Shown here in pieces: positions 35,401 through 44,124 of a stretch of DNA of 64,000 bases (position 1 is the first letter of the stretch; each line of letters starts with the position of its first letter). The stretch covers positions 62,001 to 126,000 of the forward strand of contig NZ_UWYY01000018.1 in the NCBI RefSeq assembly GCF_900608595.1, in the 5' to 3' direction. Position numbers and translations under genes: made by a program. The notes under the pieces were generated by a model that did not search any database, was not told the origin of the DNA, and saw nothing but the letters and a program-made list of their open reading frames with translations. Source of the stretch: Promicromonospora panici (GTDB lineage: Bacteria; Actinomycetota; Actinomycetes; Actinomycetales; Cellulomonadaceae).

Positions 35401-36482
35401 GGGCCGTGTACGAGGCCCCCGACGGGGTGGACCCGGCTACGGTCTCCGGCGCCGGCGGCGTCGAGCTGGCCGACGGCGAGACCGCGACCTTCTGGGTCTA
35501 CGGCGCGCGTGACGCCGAGGCGACGCTCGGCGTCGACCTGCTGGGCGGCAGCGGGAGTGGCAGCAGCGGGACCCTCGCGGTCAACGGCCGCGAGGTCCTC
35601 GACCTCGCGCGGGACCGGCAGGTCGCGGCGCACCTGACCGGAGGCGTGAACAAGGTGGTCGTGACGGGCGGCGCCGGTGGCGTCGTCGTCGACCGGCTGA
35701 CGGTCGCGCCGGGGGCCGGGACGCTCACGGCGACCGAGTACCAGGCCGAGGACGCCGAGCTCGCCGGCTCCGCGAAGGTGTCCGGGCTCTCGCTCGCCGA
35801 GGGCGGCAAGGTCGTGACCGACGTCGGGGGCGATCCCGGCAACAACAGCAGTCTGACGTTCCGGGTCGCGGCGGGACAGGCCGGCCCGCACGCCGTCGTC
35901 CTGCGGTACTCGAACCCGGAGCAGTCGCCGGCGTCGCACTACAACCCGGACCCGATCGCCCGGCGGGCGGACGTCTCGGTGAACGGCGGGGCGTCGACGC
36001 CGGTCCTCTTCCCGCACTCGTTCCACGCGAACAACTTCTGGGAGAAGACCGTCGTGCTCGACCTGGAGGAGGGCGAGAACACCATCACCCTGAGCTCGCA
36101 GGAGGCGCCGAACTTCGACGGCGTCACCTACGCCTCCGACGTCTGGCCCGACTTCCCGCTGCGGTCCCGCTGGGCTCCGGTCGTCGACCGGATCACGGTG
36201 TCGCCGCTGGCGGCGCCGGTCCGGACGGAGGTCACGACGAAGACCGCCTGCGTCGCGTCACGGGCCTTCCTGATGGTGAGCACTCGGAACGTCTCGGCGG
36301 CGCCGCTCGACGTGCGGGTCGAGGGTGAGCTCGGGAAGCGTTCGACGCGGGATCTGGCGCCGGGTGAGACCTGGCGGCAGACGTTCGCGGCCCGCGCGAC
36401 ATCGCTGGCGGCGGGCTCGGTCACGGTGACGGCGTCGGGCGTCGCCACGGAACACGCCTACCCGGCGGTGACCTGCGACTGA
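32439..36482 (+). CDS. Secreted multidomain glycan hydrolase (LamG, Ig-like, GH39-like barrel, CBMs)
   Basis: 1347 residues. Signal peptide (hydrophobic core VAALAALALAGSTAGAALAA). Then a LamG/concanavalin-like domain (about 90-300), a bacterial Ig-like Big_4 domain (about 305-380), and a barrel (about 385-750) with acid/base Glu509 in PFNEPEGNMF and probable nucleophile Glu625 in ININEYAF. Two CBM35-like modules start near residues 815 and 1090 (YEAEDATYTG, YQAEDAELAG) with a degenerate one between, and a C-terminal beta domain ends the protein. No sortase motif or dockerin is seen. ATG follows GAAGGAAGG. It is probably an extracellular hydrolase of arabinose-rich plant glycans; the family assignment is tentative. 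Confidence 0.85.
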   Translation: MSTTPSWHSGSRSEPAPLSRPAWRRSRRTAVAALAALALAGSTAGAALAAPAAVTASITAGAGTAATSTATATTPTATTTAAQELPAPDLHYTMDDVTGAVVPDSSGNGLDGAISGATGVVGAEGGGSALDLPGGSGGGYVTIPRGALEGATDLTVSARAQWGGTGGAWQRFFDLGTNTTRYLFTTPSNGDGRLRAAITTNGGGSAEAQVTGYGPLKAGDWVTLTTSLDTAADRVTTYLDGVAVGSATTTISAGELLTATAPSAGYLGKSFWPDPLLDGAIDDFRIYRGALDAGQIAELVGETPDMVELTENTFEVRTTVAAAPELPVAVRASFTDGYDRDVPVTWDDVDPARYAQPGEFTVDGDAAGTPVTATVTVHRGELRVDLGSATGPFHGGASGTLYGLYGDGLPSDNLIEGMGIRTVSTKAQDGPQHPGADALEVVRPLADATDGDVYIYMTDIHRGFPYEWPGDTPQEKLDTFVEKIATQVDQVLELPEEYQDNVVFVPFNEPEGNMFGTGQWSYNRVSWLNDPTDYFAAWDRVHAVIKERMPQARIAGPNTSILYGQVKGYLEHTVEAGTVPDVITWHELSHPEKIRESVATYRGWEAEVFAGTAHEGTELPININEYAFNYHTSVPGQMIQWISAIEDSKVDADIAYWNIDGNLSDSAVQSDRGNGQWWLFNAYAQMTGDTVEVTPPFPGQNYTLQGVSTLDTDRAMSRTIVGGADGAAPVELVNVPEAVFGDDVRVTVREIPWTGQLGDSAQPRHLAELTLPVTDGKVALEFDGGATLPLLRESSAYEIVVTPAGVGESTSTAPTSWEASYEAEDATYTGSGYSKNGPEGSPSDVAKFYTSGGYDVGGLRTGSDGVLDFEVTVPEDGTYDLSVFANSLNTFDRVAEQGPTNVFVRVDGAAEQELHLPLAYKWVVWDHADTTVDLTAGTHTISLAARSLDGTGTTKGDAILDRITLALPSPDAGRSVYEAELATLDGGRAVYEAPDGVDPATVSGAGGVELADGETATFWVYGARDAEATLGVDLLGGSGSGSSGTLAVNGREVLDLARDRQVAAHLTGGVNKVVVTGGAGGVVVDRLTVAPGAGTLTATEYQAEDAELAGSAKVSGLSLAEGGKVVTDVGGDPGNNSSLTFRVAAGQAGPHAVVLRYSNPEQSPASHYNPDPIARRADVSVNGGASTPVLFPHSFHANNFWEKTVVLDLEEGENTITLSSQEAPNFDGVTYASDVWPDFPLRSRWAPVVDRITVSPLAAPVRTEVTTKTACVASRAFLMVSTRNVSAAPLDVRVEGELGKRSTRDLAPGETWRQTFAARATSLAAGSVTVTASGVATEHAYPAVTCD

Positions 36483-36485
36483 CCC

Positions 36486-36555
36486 CTTTGGTTGTGGGCG
36501 TGATCGTTGCGGCTAAAACGGGCAGGTAGTCGCAACGGTCGCGCCCACAACAAAG
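36486..36555. terminator. Long hairpin, full copy of a dispersed repeat
   Basis: The arms around 36486-36511 and 36531-36555 are nearly complementary with a 19-nt loop. It lies just after the 1347-residue hydrolase. The loop and right arm (36511-36555) match 46656-46700 at 37 of 45 positions, so this is both a probable terminator and a member of a dispersed family. Confidence 0.7.
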
Positions 36556-36567
36556 TCTGTCTGGCCC

Positions 36568-37175
36568 TCAGGCGGGCGTTCGCGGTGTGCGGAGGAACGT
36601 CGCGACAGCCAGGGCGGCGGCGAGGCAGATCCCGCCGTTGACCCAGACGGCCGTGGTGACGCCCGAGAGCACCGCCTCGGCGTGCGGAGCCGCACTCGCG
36701 AGCGCCACAGCCGTGAACACGGCGCTCATGATCGGAGTGCCCATCGTGATGCCGACCTGCTGGCTCATCGTCGTCAGGCCGGTCGCCAGCCCCTGCTCGG
36801 AGCTTGGTACGCCGGATGTGGCAGTGACCATGAAGCCGACGATGACGACCAGGTTCGCGACGCCACCGATGAAGGTCGCGACGAGCACGAGCCAGATCGA
36901 CGCGGGCGCGTCGGAGATCAGCACCAGTGGCAGGTCGCGGCGGCCTGCACGAGGAATCCTCCGACGATGGCGGCCTTGTTCCCGAACCTGCCGATCACTC
37001 GGGGACCGAGGAGCCCGCCCAGGACGGTGCCGAGGCCGAGGACGGCGAAGGACAGGCCCGCGCCGAGCGGTGTGTATCCGAGGGTCTCCTGGAGGTAGAG
37101 GGTGAGGAGGAAGACCAGCGACGTCTCGGTGACGAACGCGAGCGTGCCCGCGACGTTGCCCCTTCGGGTCCGTCG
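36568..37175 (-). pseudogene. C-terminal remnant of an MFS transporter, frameshifted
   Basis: Read on the minus strand, GNVAGTLAFVTETSLVFLLT and GYTPLGAGLSFAVLGLGTVL are transmembrane segments of a drug-efflux-type MFS protein. Near 36930-36945 the frame breaks after GGFLVQAAA and resumes as LPLVLISDAPASIWLVLVAT. It then runs to a normal C-terminus. Only about the last 200 residues exist, against 400-500 for the family. At about 37160-37180 the N-terminal end abuts the XRE remnant on the other strand. The promoter and the N-terminal half are lost. Confidence 0.8.
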
Positions 37176-38005
37176 CGCCGCCCTGCAGCCCGAGGACGTC
37201 GGGCTGCGGGGTCATGGCGTGCGCCGGGTGCCCGGGCTACGCCGCGAGGAGCTCGCGATGCTCGCGGGCGTGAGCCCGACGTACTACTCGCGCCTCGAGC
37301 AGGGGCTGAGCACGAACGCGTCGGAGGCGGTGATCGCCTCGATCGCGCGGGCACTGAACCTGACCCGGGACGAGCAGGCACCTGTTCAACGTCGCTAGGC
37401 CGGAACGGTCGTCCAGGCGGAGGGCCGCGGCGAAGCCCGACCGCGCACGGACCGGGACCCTCCGGCTGATCAGCTCCCTGCACGGCACACCGGCGGTCAT
37501 CATCGGCCGGCGCAGCGAGGTGCTCGGCTGGAACCGGCTCGGGCACCGGCTCGTCGCTGGCCATCTCGACTTCGAAAGCCCGGGACACGTCGCGGACCGG
37601 CCGAACATGACGCGCATGCTCTTCCTCGACGAGCACACCAAGGAGCTGTACGCCAGATGGCACGAGGAGGCGGTTCGTGCCGTGGCGTCGCTCCGCGTTC
37701 TCGGCGGAAGGAGCCCGGAGGACGCCGAGCTGACCGCACTCGTCGGGGAGCTCACGGTGAGGAGCCCGGAGTTCAGCACGCTGTGGGCCAAGCACCCCGT
37801 GGAGAGGTGCGTCTCGGCCCTGAAGTACTTCCGGCATCCAGAGGTCGGCGAGCTCGAGCTCACCTTCGAGGTGCTGACGCCCCCGGACGACTCCGGTCAC
37901 CGGGTCCTGCTGTACACCCCGGACCCTGGCACCGGGGCCGAGGCGCTCGAGCTGCTCGCCCGCGACGTCGAGACGACGGGTCCCGCCGCGCCCGTGGCGC
38001 GCTGA
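37162..38005 (+). pseudogene. XRE/MmyB-type regulator remnant, 5'-truncated and frameshifted
   Basis: The sequence enters mid-domain at RRAALQPEDVGL and continues through the HTH GLRREELAMLAGVSPTYYSRL to NLTRDEQA. Near 37378-37382 the frame breaks; it resumes as HLFNVARPERSSRR and runs through an MmyB-like ligand domain (LEVLTPPDDSGHRVLLYT) to the stop. It is homologous to the intact gene at 11082-11909. The first 15 or so residues and the promoter are missing. It was presumably the divergent regulator of the MFS transporter. Confidence 0.85.
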
Positions 38006-38018
38006 GCAGGCCCGCCAG

Positions 38019-38996
38019 ATGGCGGGGAATGCGCGTCGACAGCGCCACGTTCGGCTGATGTTCCCGGCGCGATCGAGGTCAAGACTGGCCGACCAGATGC
38101 CGCCGTCGATCACACCTGAGATGATCCCGCTGCTGCGCCAGGGCCGGTCTCCGATGGATCTGGACGTCGACGACGTGCTGGAGCAGGCGGGCGTCGAGCG
38201 CCGGGACGTGACCGTCCCCGGGTACGACGGCGACGAGATCGAGGTGACGGTCCTGCGGCGTGCGGGCCGGACCGGCGTCGGGCCAGGGGTCTACCACACC
38301 CACGGCGGCGGCATGATCCTGGGGGACAGGTTCGTCGGCCTGGACCAGATCATCGGCTGGGTCACCGACCTCGACGCTGTCGTCGTGACCGTCGAGTACC
38401 GCCTCGCGCCAGAGTTCCCCGACCCGTACCCCGTGCGCGACTGCTACGCGGGTCTCGTGTGGACGGGGAAGCACGCCGAGGAGCTGGGCATCGATCCCGA
38501 CCGCCTGATCATCGCCGGGGCGAGCGCCGGCGGCGGCCTCGCCGCGGGCACCGCCCTGATCGCCCGGGACGAGGGCGGCCCCGCCCTGGCAGGGCAGGTG
38601 CTGATCTACCCCATGCTGGACGACCGCGACCAGACCGTCTCGACCGCCCAGATCGACGGCGTCGGCGTCTGGGACCGGGTCTCGAACGTGACCGGGTGGT
38701 CGGCGCTCCTCGGTGACCGCCGGGGGACCGACGGCGTCTCGGTCTACGCCGCCCCCGCGCGGGCCGCCGACCTGTCCGGGCTGCCGCCGGCCTTCATCGA
38801 CTGCGGCAGCGCCGAGGTGTTCCGGGACGAGGACGTCGCCTACGCCACCGCGCTGTGGGCGGCGGGCGTGCAGGCGGAGCTGCACGTATGGCCCGGCGGG
38901 TTCCACGGCTTCGACATGATGGCGCCGCACAGCATGCTGGCCGAGGCGATGCGCACGGCACGCGACTCCTGGGTGGCGCGGGCCTTCGGCGTCTGA
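38019..38996 (+). CDS. HSL-family alpha/beta hydrolase (esterase)
   Basis: About 325 residues. The hormone-sensitive-lipase group is shown by the oxyanion motif THGGGM, the nucleophile elbow GASAGGG, a C-terminal acid region FIDCGSAEVFRDED and GGFHGFD with the catalytic His. ITPEMIPLLRQGRSP is a typical cap entry. The start is uncertain: ATG 38019 has a weak GCAGG upstream; ATG 38058 or 38097 would give more usual N-termini. The gene follows the decayed XRE gene by 13 bp and may have lost its original promoter. Confidence 0.85.
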   Translation: MAGNARRQRHVRLMFPARSRSRLADQMPPSITPEMIPLLRQGRSPMDLDVDDVLEQAGVERRDVTVPGYDGDEIEVTVLRRAGRTGVGPGVYHTHGGGMILGDRFVGLDQIIGWVTDLDAVVVTVEYRLAPEFPDPYPVRDCYAGLVWTGKHAEELGIDPDRLIIAGASAGGGLAAGTALIARDEGGPALAGQVLIYPMLDDRDQTVSTAQIDGVGVWDRVSNVTGWSALLGDRRGTDGVSVYAAPARAADLSGLPPAFIDCGSAEVFRDEDVAYATALWAAGVQAELHVWPGGFHGFDMMAPHSMLAEAMRTARDSWVARAFGV

Positions 38997-39025
38997 GGCT
39001 CGCCGCGGAACGTACCGTTGCTCCC

Positions 39026-39961
39026 ATGAGCCCTAGCGTCGAGATCACCGCGGACCTGATCCGGGACCTGCTGCGCGAGCAGCACCCCGATCTGGCGGAC
39101 CGCCCGCTGCGGCTCGGCGCGAAGGGCTGGGACAACCAGCTGTGGCGGCTGGGCGACGACCTCGCCGTCCGGATGCCGTGGGCCACCCAGGCGGCCGACT
39201 CCCTGCTGCGCAAGGAGCACGCCTGGGTGCCCGGGCTCGCGCCGCGTCTGCCGCTGCCGGTCCCCGTCCCGCAGCGCCTGGGCGAGCCGGCCGCGCGCTT
39301 CCCGCGCTCCTGGATCGTCACCACCTGGGTGCCGGGCACGCCGGCCGACCACGCCCCGGCGACCCGGGCGGCCGAGGCCGCCAGGGCTCTGGCCGCCTTC
39401 CTGTCGGCCCTCCACCGGCCCGCGCCGGAGGAGGCGCCGGCCGGCCGCGGCCGGGGCGGACCGCTGGCCGAGCGCTCCGCGGAGTTCTCCGACCGGCTGG
39501 CCGCCGCCGTTGAGCTCGACCTCGTCGCCGACCCGGACGCGCTGTGCGCCGTCTGGGACGACGCGGTGGCCGCGCCCGAGTGGGCGGGCCCGCCGGTGTG
39601 GCTGCACGGCGACCTGCACGCGGCCAACATCCTCACCGCGGACGGCACCTTCTGCGGCGTCATCGACTTCGGCGACCTGTGCGCGGGCGATCCGGCGACC
39701 GATCTGGCCGCCGTATGGTCCCTGCTGCCCGACGGCGCCGCGGCCGCGTTCCACGAGGCCTACCGGCCGGCGGGTGGTGCGGACCGTGCTGTCGGCGCCG
39801 ACGACGCGACGCTCCGGCGGGCCCGGGGCTGGGCCGTGCTGACCGCGCTGAGCGGCATCCTGATCGGCGAGGCCGAGGTGCACGGCCGCCCGGGCGGCAA
39901 GCGGTCGTGGGGCCCGCCCGCACACGCCGCGGTGCGTCGCCTCCTGGCGACCGGTCGGTAG
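39026..39961 (+). CDS. Aminoglycoside-phosphotransferase-family kinase
   Basis: A 311-residue protein-kinase-like fold enzyme that phosphorylates a small molecule. The catalytic loop HGDLHAANIL and the metal-binding VIDFGDLCAGDPATD are intact, as is the N-lobe GWDNQLWRLGDDLAVRMP. ATG at 39026 has no clear SD and may be leaderless. Actual antibiotic resistance cannot be inferred from the motifs alone. It follows the esterase by 29 bp. Confidence 0.85.
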   Translation: MSPSVEITADLIRDLLREQHPDLADRPLRLGAKGWDNQLWRLGDDLAVRMPWATQAADSLLRKEHAWVPGLAPRLPLPVPVPQRLGEPAARFPRSWIVTTWVPGTPADHAPATRAAEAARALAAFLSALHRPAPEEAPAGRGRGGPLAERSAEFSDRLAAAVELDLVADPDALCAVWDDAVAAPEWAGPPVWLHGDLHAANILTADGTFCGVIDFGDLCAGDPATDLAAVWSLLPDGAAAAFHEAYRPAGGADRAVGADDATLRRARGWAVLTALSGILIGEAEVHGRPGGKRSWGPPAHAAVRRLLATGR

Positions 39962-39990
39962 GGTTGGTTCACACGCGCGATGGAGCGAAC

Positions 39991-40998
39991 ATGCAAGAGC
40001 TCGTGGGCCGGCTGACGGCGCTCGACCCCGAGGCCAGCGAGACCCTCAAAGTCGTGGCCTACTTCGACGTGCTGGTCGCGGGCGGTGTCGGGCTCCAGGC
40101 GCTGCTGCGCGGCGCGGCGGTGCTCAGCGGCGCGGTCGCCGGAGCGTTCGACGGCCGTCGGACCTACCGCATCGGGCCCGACGGCGGCCGGCTCGCGGAC
40201 CGCACCACTTCGGACGGCACCGCGGCTCAACAGCAGTGGCCGACCCGGACCATCAACAACGGGCGCGTCTGGCTCGAGCGCGAAGGAACTCCGCACGCCA
40301 ACGACGAGATGGTCATCGAGCGGCTGGCGCTCGCGGTCGACCTGGTCGGTGCACGCGGGCCCGGCCGGCATGGCAGCGCCCTCGAGATCGCCGTCGACGC
40401 CGCCCGCGACGTCGCGGAACGCCGGATCGCGCTGTCCCGTCTCCGGCTCGATCCCGCGCGCGAGACCCGCATCGCCGCCCTCCCGTTGTCGCACGACCCG
40501 GGGACGGCCCTGCCGACGGCGGCGTCGACGGTCGTGGCGACACCGTACGGCCTGGTCCGCGCTGTGATCCTCGGCCGGGACGCGACCATCTCCGGCCCGG
40601 CCGGCGTCGGCGTCGCGCGACGTGGCGACCAGCTCCCGGAGTCCTTCCGGACGGCGCTGCTCGCCCTGCGGCTGCTGCCCGCCAACGACGCCGTCGTGGA
40701 CGCCGCCGAGCTCGGCGTGGTCCTGGCTGCCGTCAGCGCGCTCGAACCCGTCGCCGCGCTGGAGCCCGACGTCGCCGCGCTCGCGCGGCTCGACGCCCGC
40801 GCCCGCGCGGTGCTCGACGAGCTCGCCGCGGCGGAGAGCGTGCGGGCTGCGGCGACGGCGCTCGGCATGCACCACTCCACGCTCCAGGCCCGCCACGACA
40901 CACTGACGAGCGAGCTGGGCTACGACCCGCGGACCCTGGACGGCCGGGCACGGTACCGGCTGGCGCGCCTGCTGCTGCGTCTCGTCGAGAACCACTGA
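39991..40998 (+). CDS. Transcriptional regulator with C-terminal HTH (PucR/CdaR-like)
   Basis: 335 residues. The C-terminal helix-turn-helix (AESVRAAATALGMHHSTLQARHDTL) resembles the HTH_30 motif of PucR and CdaR activators, preceded by a region without close motifs. ATG at 39991 has GGAGCGAAC. It is convergent with the gluconate permease gene. Its target is unknown. The N-terminal half (AYFDVLVAGGVGLQALLRGA) resembles the sensor part of this group. Confidence 0.65.
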   Translation: MQELVGRLTALDPEASETLKVVAYFDVLVAGGVGLQALLRGAAVLSGAVAGAFDGRRTYRIGPDGGRLADRTTSDGTAAQQQWPTRTINNGRVWLEREGTPHANDEMVIERLALAVDLVGARGPGRHGSALEIAVDAARDVAERRIALSRLRLDPARETRIAALPLSHDPGTALPTAASTVVATPYGLVRAVILGRDATISGPAGVGVARRGDQLPESFRTALLALRLLPANDAVVDAAELGVVLAAVSALEPVAALEPDVAALARLDARARAVLDELAAAESVRAAATALGMHHSTLQARHDTLTSELGYDPRTLDGRARYRLARLLLRLVENH

Positions 40999-41115
40999 CC
41001 AGCAACCGCGTGGTGGCGGCGGACCATTCGGGCCGCGGATTCGGGCCTCGGGTATAGGTTCTGCCGGGCCGGTCGGCCGGCCCCGGCTGCCGCGTGTGGT
41101 CGGACGCGGGTGCGG

Positions 41116-42639
41116 TCAGACGAAGGCCCCCAGCACCAGGACCACGACCAGGGCAACCACCGAGAGCACCGACTCCATGAGCGACCAGGTCTTGAACGTC
41201 TGGCCGACCGTCATGCCGAAGTACTCCTTGACGAGCCAGAAACCGGCGTCGTTCACGTGGGAGAGGAACACCGAGCCGGCGCCGATGGCGAGGACGAGCA
41301 GCGCTGCCTGCGTGGGCTCCAGGCCCGCGGCCAGGGGCGCCATGATGCCCGCGGCCGTGATCGTCGCGACGGTGGCCGACCCGGTCGCGATCCGGATCAG
41401 CGCCGCGACCATCCAGCCGGCCAGCAGCGGGGTGATCCCGGCTTCCGCGATGCCGGAAGCGATGACGTCGCCGACACCGGAGTCCACGAGCGTCTGCTTG
41501 AACCCGCCGCCCGCACCGACGATGAGCAGGATCCCGGCGATCGGCGCGAAGGACGAGCCGACCAGGTCGCCGAGCTGCTGCCGCGTGCGGCCGACGGCGG
41601 TGCCGAAGGCGAACAGTGCGAACAGCGACGTGATGAGGAGCGCCACGAGGGGCTCGCCGAGGAACTCCAGCACCGTCCCGTAGCCGGTATCGGTGGCGCC
41701 CGCGATCTCGACGACGGACCGCGCGAGCATGAGCAGCACGGGAAGCAGCACGACCAGGACCGAGAGGCCGAAGGACGGCTTGCGCAGCCCGGTGGCGGCG
41801 TCCGGCAGCACGGCGACCGCCGAGCTCCCGTCGCCATCGCTTCCACCAGCGCTCCGGCCGGTGCTCCCGCCGGCAGCGCCCGCGTGCTCGTCGCGGTCGC
41901 CGTCGGGTACACCCAGGATGGTGGTGGGCGGCGCGAGCCGCACCCACCGGGTGAGCGGGATCGCGAGGAGCGGGCCGGCGACGATCACGGTCGGGACGGC
42001 GACCAGCAGGCCGAGCCCGAGCGTGAGCCCGAGGTTCGCGCCGAGGGCGTCGATCGCGAGCAGCGGGCCGGGGTGCGGCGGCACCAGGCCGTGCAGCGCG
42101 GACAGTCCGGCCAGCGCCGGGATGCCGACCAGGACGGGGTTCGCGCGCATGCGCCGCGCCACGATCATCACGACAGGGATGAGCAGCACGACGCCGACCT
42201 CGAAGAACAGCGGGATGCCGACCACGAACGCGATGAGTGCCATGGCCCAGGGCAGCCGCTTGGCCGGCGTCTTGTCGAGGATGGTGTCGACGATCCGGTC
42301 GGCCCCGCCGGAGTCGATGAGGAGCTTGCCGATGATCGATCCGAGCGCGATGAGCACGCCCACGCCGGCGACCGTCGTCCCGAGGCCCGTGGTGAAGCTC
42401 GTGAACGTGTCGGTGAGGCCGATCCCGGCCACCAGCGCGAGCACGCCGGACCCGAGCACGAGGGCCAGGAACGGGTGCATCTTGAGCCACACGATGAGCG
42501 TGATGATGACGGCGATGCCGGCGACCGCCGCGAAAACGAGCTGCGGCGTCGACGCGGTGGGACCGGCATCGGCGGCGGCCTGGGGGAGGGTGGCCGCCGC
42601 GGCGGCACCCTGAGCGAGGAGGTGGGTGGAGTGGAACAT
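41116..42639 (-). CDS. gntP: Gluconate:H+ symporter (GntP family)
   Basis: A 507-residue inner-membrane transporter with about twelve hydrophobic segments. The family signatures GIPLFFEVGVVLLIPV, LVPPHPGP and FLSHVNDAGFWLVKEYF are intact. A Gly/Ser/Asp-rich cytosolic loop (about residues 240-275) splits the two halves. The RBS GAGGACC overlaps the end of the kinase gene, and the start codon shares a base with the kinase stop, so kinase and permease are coupled. It imports gluconate or related sugar acids. Confidence 0.93.
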   Translation of the reverse strand: MFHSTHLLAQGAAAAATLPQAAADAGPTASTPQLVFAAVAGIAVIITLIVWLKMHPFLALVLGSGVLALVAGIGLTDTFTSFTTGLGTTVAGVGVLIALGSIIGKLLIDSGGADRIVDTILDKTPAKRLPWAMALIAFVVGIPLFFEVGVVLLIPVVMIVARRMRANPVLVGIPALAGLSALHGLVPPHPGPLLAIDALGANLGLTLGLGLLVAVPTVIVAGPLLAIPLTRWVRLAPPTTILGVPDGDRDEHAGAAGGSTGRSAGGSDGDGSSAVAVLPDAATGLRKPSFGLSVLVVLLPVLLMLARSVVEIAGATDTGYGTVLEFLGEPLVALLITSLFALFAFGTAVGRTRQQLGDLVGSSFAPIAGILLIVGAGGGFKQTLVDSGVGDVIASGIAEAGITPLLAGWMVAALIRIATGSATVATITAAGIMAPLAAGLEPTQAALLVLAIGAGSVFLSHVNDAGFWLVKEYFGMTVGQTFKTWSLMESVLSVVALVVVLVLGAFV

Positions 42640-43277
42640 CAGCGGTCCTCGGGCTCGGTGGGTGCGGTAGTGGGTTCGGTGACGATCCCGGCGTCGAGCC
42701 GGTGCAGGATCTCCTCGACGATCTGGTCGGGCCGTGGCGTGATGTCGACCGTGAACCCGGGCTCGTCGTCCTGCAGCCGTTCGAGCGCGGCGAGCTGGCT
42801 GTCGAGCATCTCGGGCTTCATGAAGTGCCCGGCCCGGCCCTGGATCCGCTCGCGGAGCAGGTCGTAGGAGCCGGTGAGGTGCACGAACTGCACGGTGCCG
42901 GTCGCGTCGCTGCCCGCCGTCTCCAGCAGCTCCCGGTAGCCACGCCGCAGGGCGCTGCACGGCACGACCGCGCTGTGGCCATCGGCGAGCTCCTTGGCGA
43001 ACCAGTCCCGGATGCCGCGCAGCCAGGGCCAGCGGTCGTCGTCGTCCAGAGGGTGGCCGGCCGCCATCTTGGCGACGTTCGCCGGCGAGTGGAAGTCGTC
43101 GCCCTCCGCGAACGACGCGCCGAGCCGGCCCGCCAGGAGGGCGGCGACCGTGGTCTTGCCCGACCCGGCCACGCCCATCACGACGATGGCCCGCGGCGGG
43201 CGGTCCGTCCCGCCGCCAGGTGTCCCGCTGCTTGTCTGGGTTGAGAACATCGCTGTCTCGGTGACGTCTGTGTCCAT
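42639..43277 (-). CDS. gntK: Gluconokinase
   Basis: A 212-residue ATP-dependent kinase forming 6-phosphogluconate for the pentose phosphate pathway. The P-loop GVAGSGKT, the substrate motif EGDDFHSPANVAKMAAGHPL and the lid FMKPEMLDSQLAALE are all typical. About 28 extra Thr/Gly-rich residues precede the core; a start nearer the P-loop cannot be excluded. It is first in the operon with gntP and is divergent from the GntR regulator. Confidence 0.95.
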   Translation of the reverse strand: MDTDVTETAMFSTQTSSGTPGGGTDRPPRAIVVMGVAGSGKTTVAALLAGRLGASFAEGDDFHSPANVAKMAAGHPLDDDDRWPWLRGIRDWFAKELADGHSAVVPCSALRRGYRELLETAGSDATGTVQFVHLTGSYDLLRERIQGRAGHFMKPEMLDSQLAALERLQDDEPGFTVDITPRPDQIVEEILHRLDAGIVTEPTTAPTEPEDR

Positions 43278-43294
43278 CCCACCATCTTCGCCCA

Positions 43295-43330
43295 TTGATG
43301 ACACCATTAATGCGTGATTCATGTCACCAA
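43295..43330. promoter_or_regulatory. Candidate GntR operator between gntK and its regulator
   Basis: TTGATGACA (43295-43303) and TGTCACCAA (43322-43330) form an imperfect inverted repeat with one mismatch, in the 99-bp gap shared by the divergent gntK and GntR genes. Placement suits repression of both. Confidence 0.5.
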
Positions 43331-43385
43331 TGCCGAGCGGGCGGGCCGCGGCGCGCCGCCCAATTAGGCTTGGAGGATGCCCCCA

Positions 43386-44117
43386 GTGCTGCACAGCCCC
43401 GTTCTCGACTCCCTGGGCCGCCGCATCACCGGTGGCGAGCTCCCGGCCGGGACCGCGCTGACGCTGGACGGCATCGGCACCGAGTTCAACGTGTCCCGCA
43501 CGGTCGCGCGCGAGGCGATGCGCCTGCTCGAAGGGCTGGGGCTGGTCCGGTCCGGTCCCCGGGTCGGCATCGTCGTGCTGCCGCACGAAGCGTGGAACGT
43601 CCTTGACCCGCGGGTCATCGCGTGGCGCCTGGACGGTCCGGGACGGGCGTCGCAGCTGCGCTCGCTGACCGAGCTGCGCCAGGCCGTCGAGCCGCTCGCC
43701 GCGGCGGGCGCGGCACGCGGGGCGTCGGCCGCCGTCCGCGACGAGCTGGTCGCGATCGCACGCCGCATGCGCACGCTCGGCGAGGCCGGCGAGGGCGACG
43801 GCGAGGAGTTCCTCGCGCTCGACATCCAGCTGCACGAGCTGCTCCTGCGGTCCAGCGGGAACGAGCTCTTCTCCGCGCTGGCCGACGTCGTCGCCGTCGT
43901 CATCTCCGGGCGCACCCACCTCGGCCTGATGCCGGCCTTCCCCGAGCCGGTGGCGCTGGACTCGCACGAGGCGGTGGCCGCCGCGGTCGCCCGGGGTGAC
44001 GCCCACGCCGCCGAGGAGGCGATGGCCCGCATCGTGCGCGAGGTGCGCGGGGCGCTCGACAACGGGGCGGGGCCGGCACCCGCCGGCGGTCGCACGGCGG
44101 TCCTGCCTCCTGTATGA
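43386..44117 (+). CDS. GntR/FadR-type regulator of gluconate genes
   Basis: About 243 residues. The N-terminal winged helix (GIGTEFNVSRTVAREAMRLLE) is joined to an FCD ligand domain with the metal/effector His residues (LDIQLHELLLRSSGN, RTHLGLM). GTG at 43386 has GGAGG nine bases upstream; an ATG at 43377 directly abuts GGAGG and would serve only a leaderless message. It is divergent from gntK-gntP and probably represses them in the absence of gluconate. Confidence 0.9.
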   Translation: MLHSPVLDSLGRRITGGELPAGTALTLDGIGTEFNVSRTVAREAMRLLEGLGLVRSGPRVGIVVLPHEAWNVLDPRVIAWRLDGPGRASQLRSLTELRQAVEPLAAAGAARGASAAVRDELVAIARRMRTLGEAGEGDGEEFLALDIQLHELLLRSSGNELFSALADVVAVVISGRTHLGLMPAFPEPVALDSHEAVAAAVARGDAHAAEEAMARIVREVRGALDNGAGPAPAGGRTAVLPPV

Positions 44118-44124
44118 ATGGGGC

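Noticed and set aside
32754..36026. 1090-codon reverse frame inside the 1347-residue hydrolase
   Set aside because: The complementary frame of a real gene with strong GC3 bias; the translation is low-complexity.
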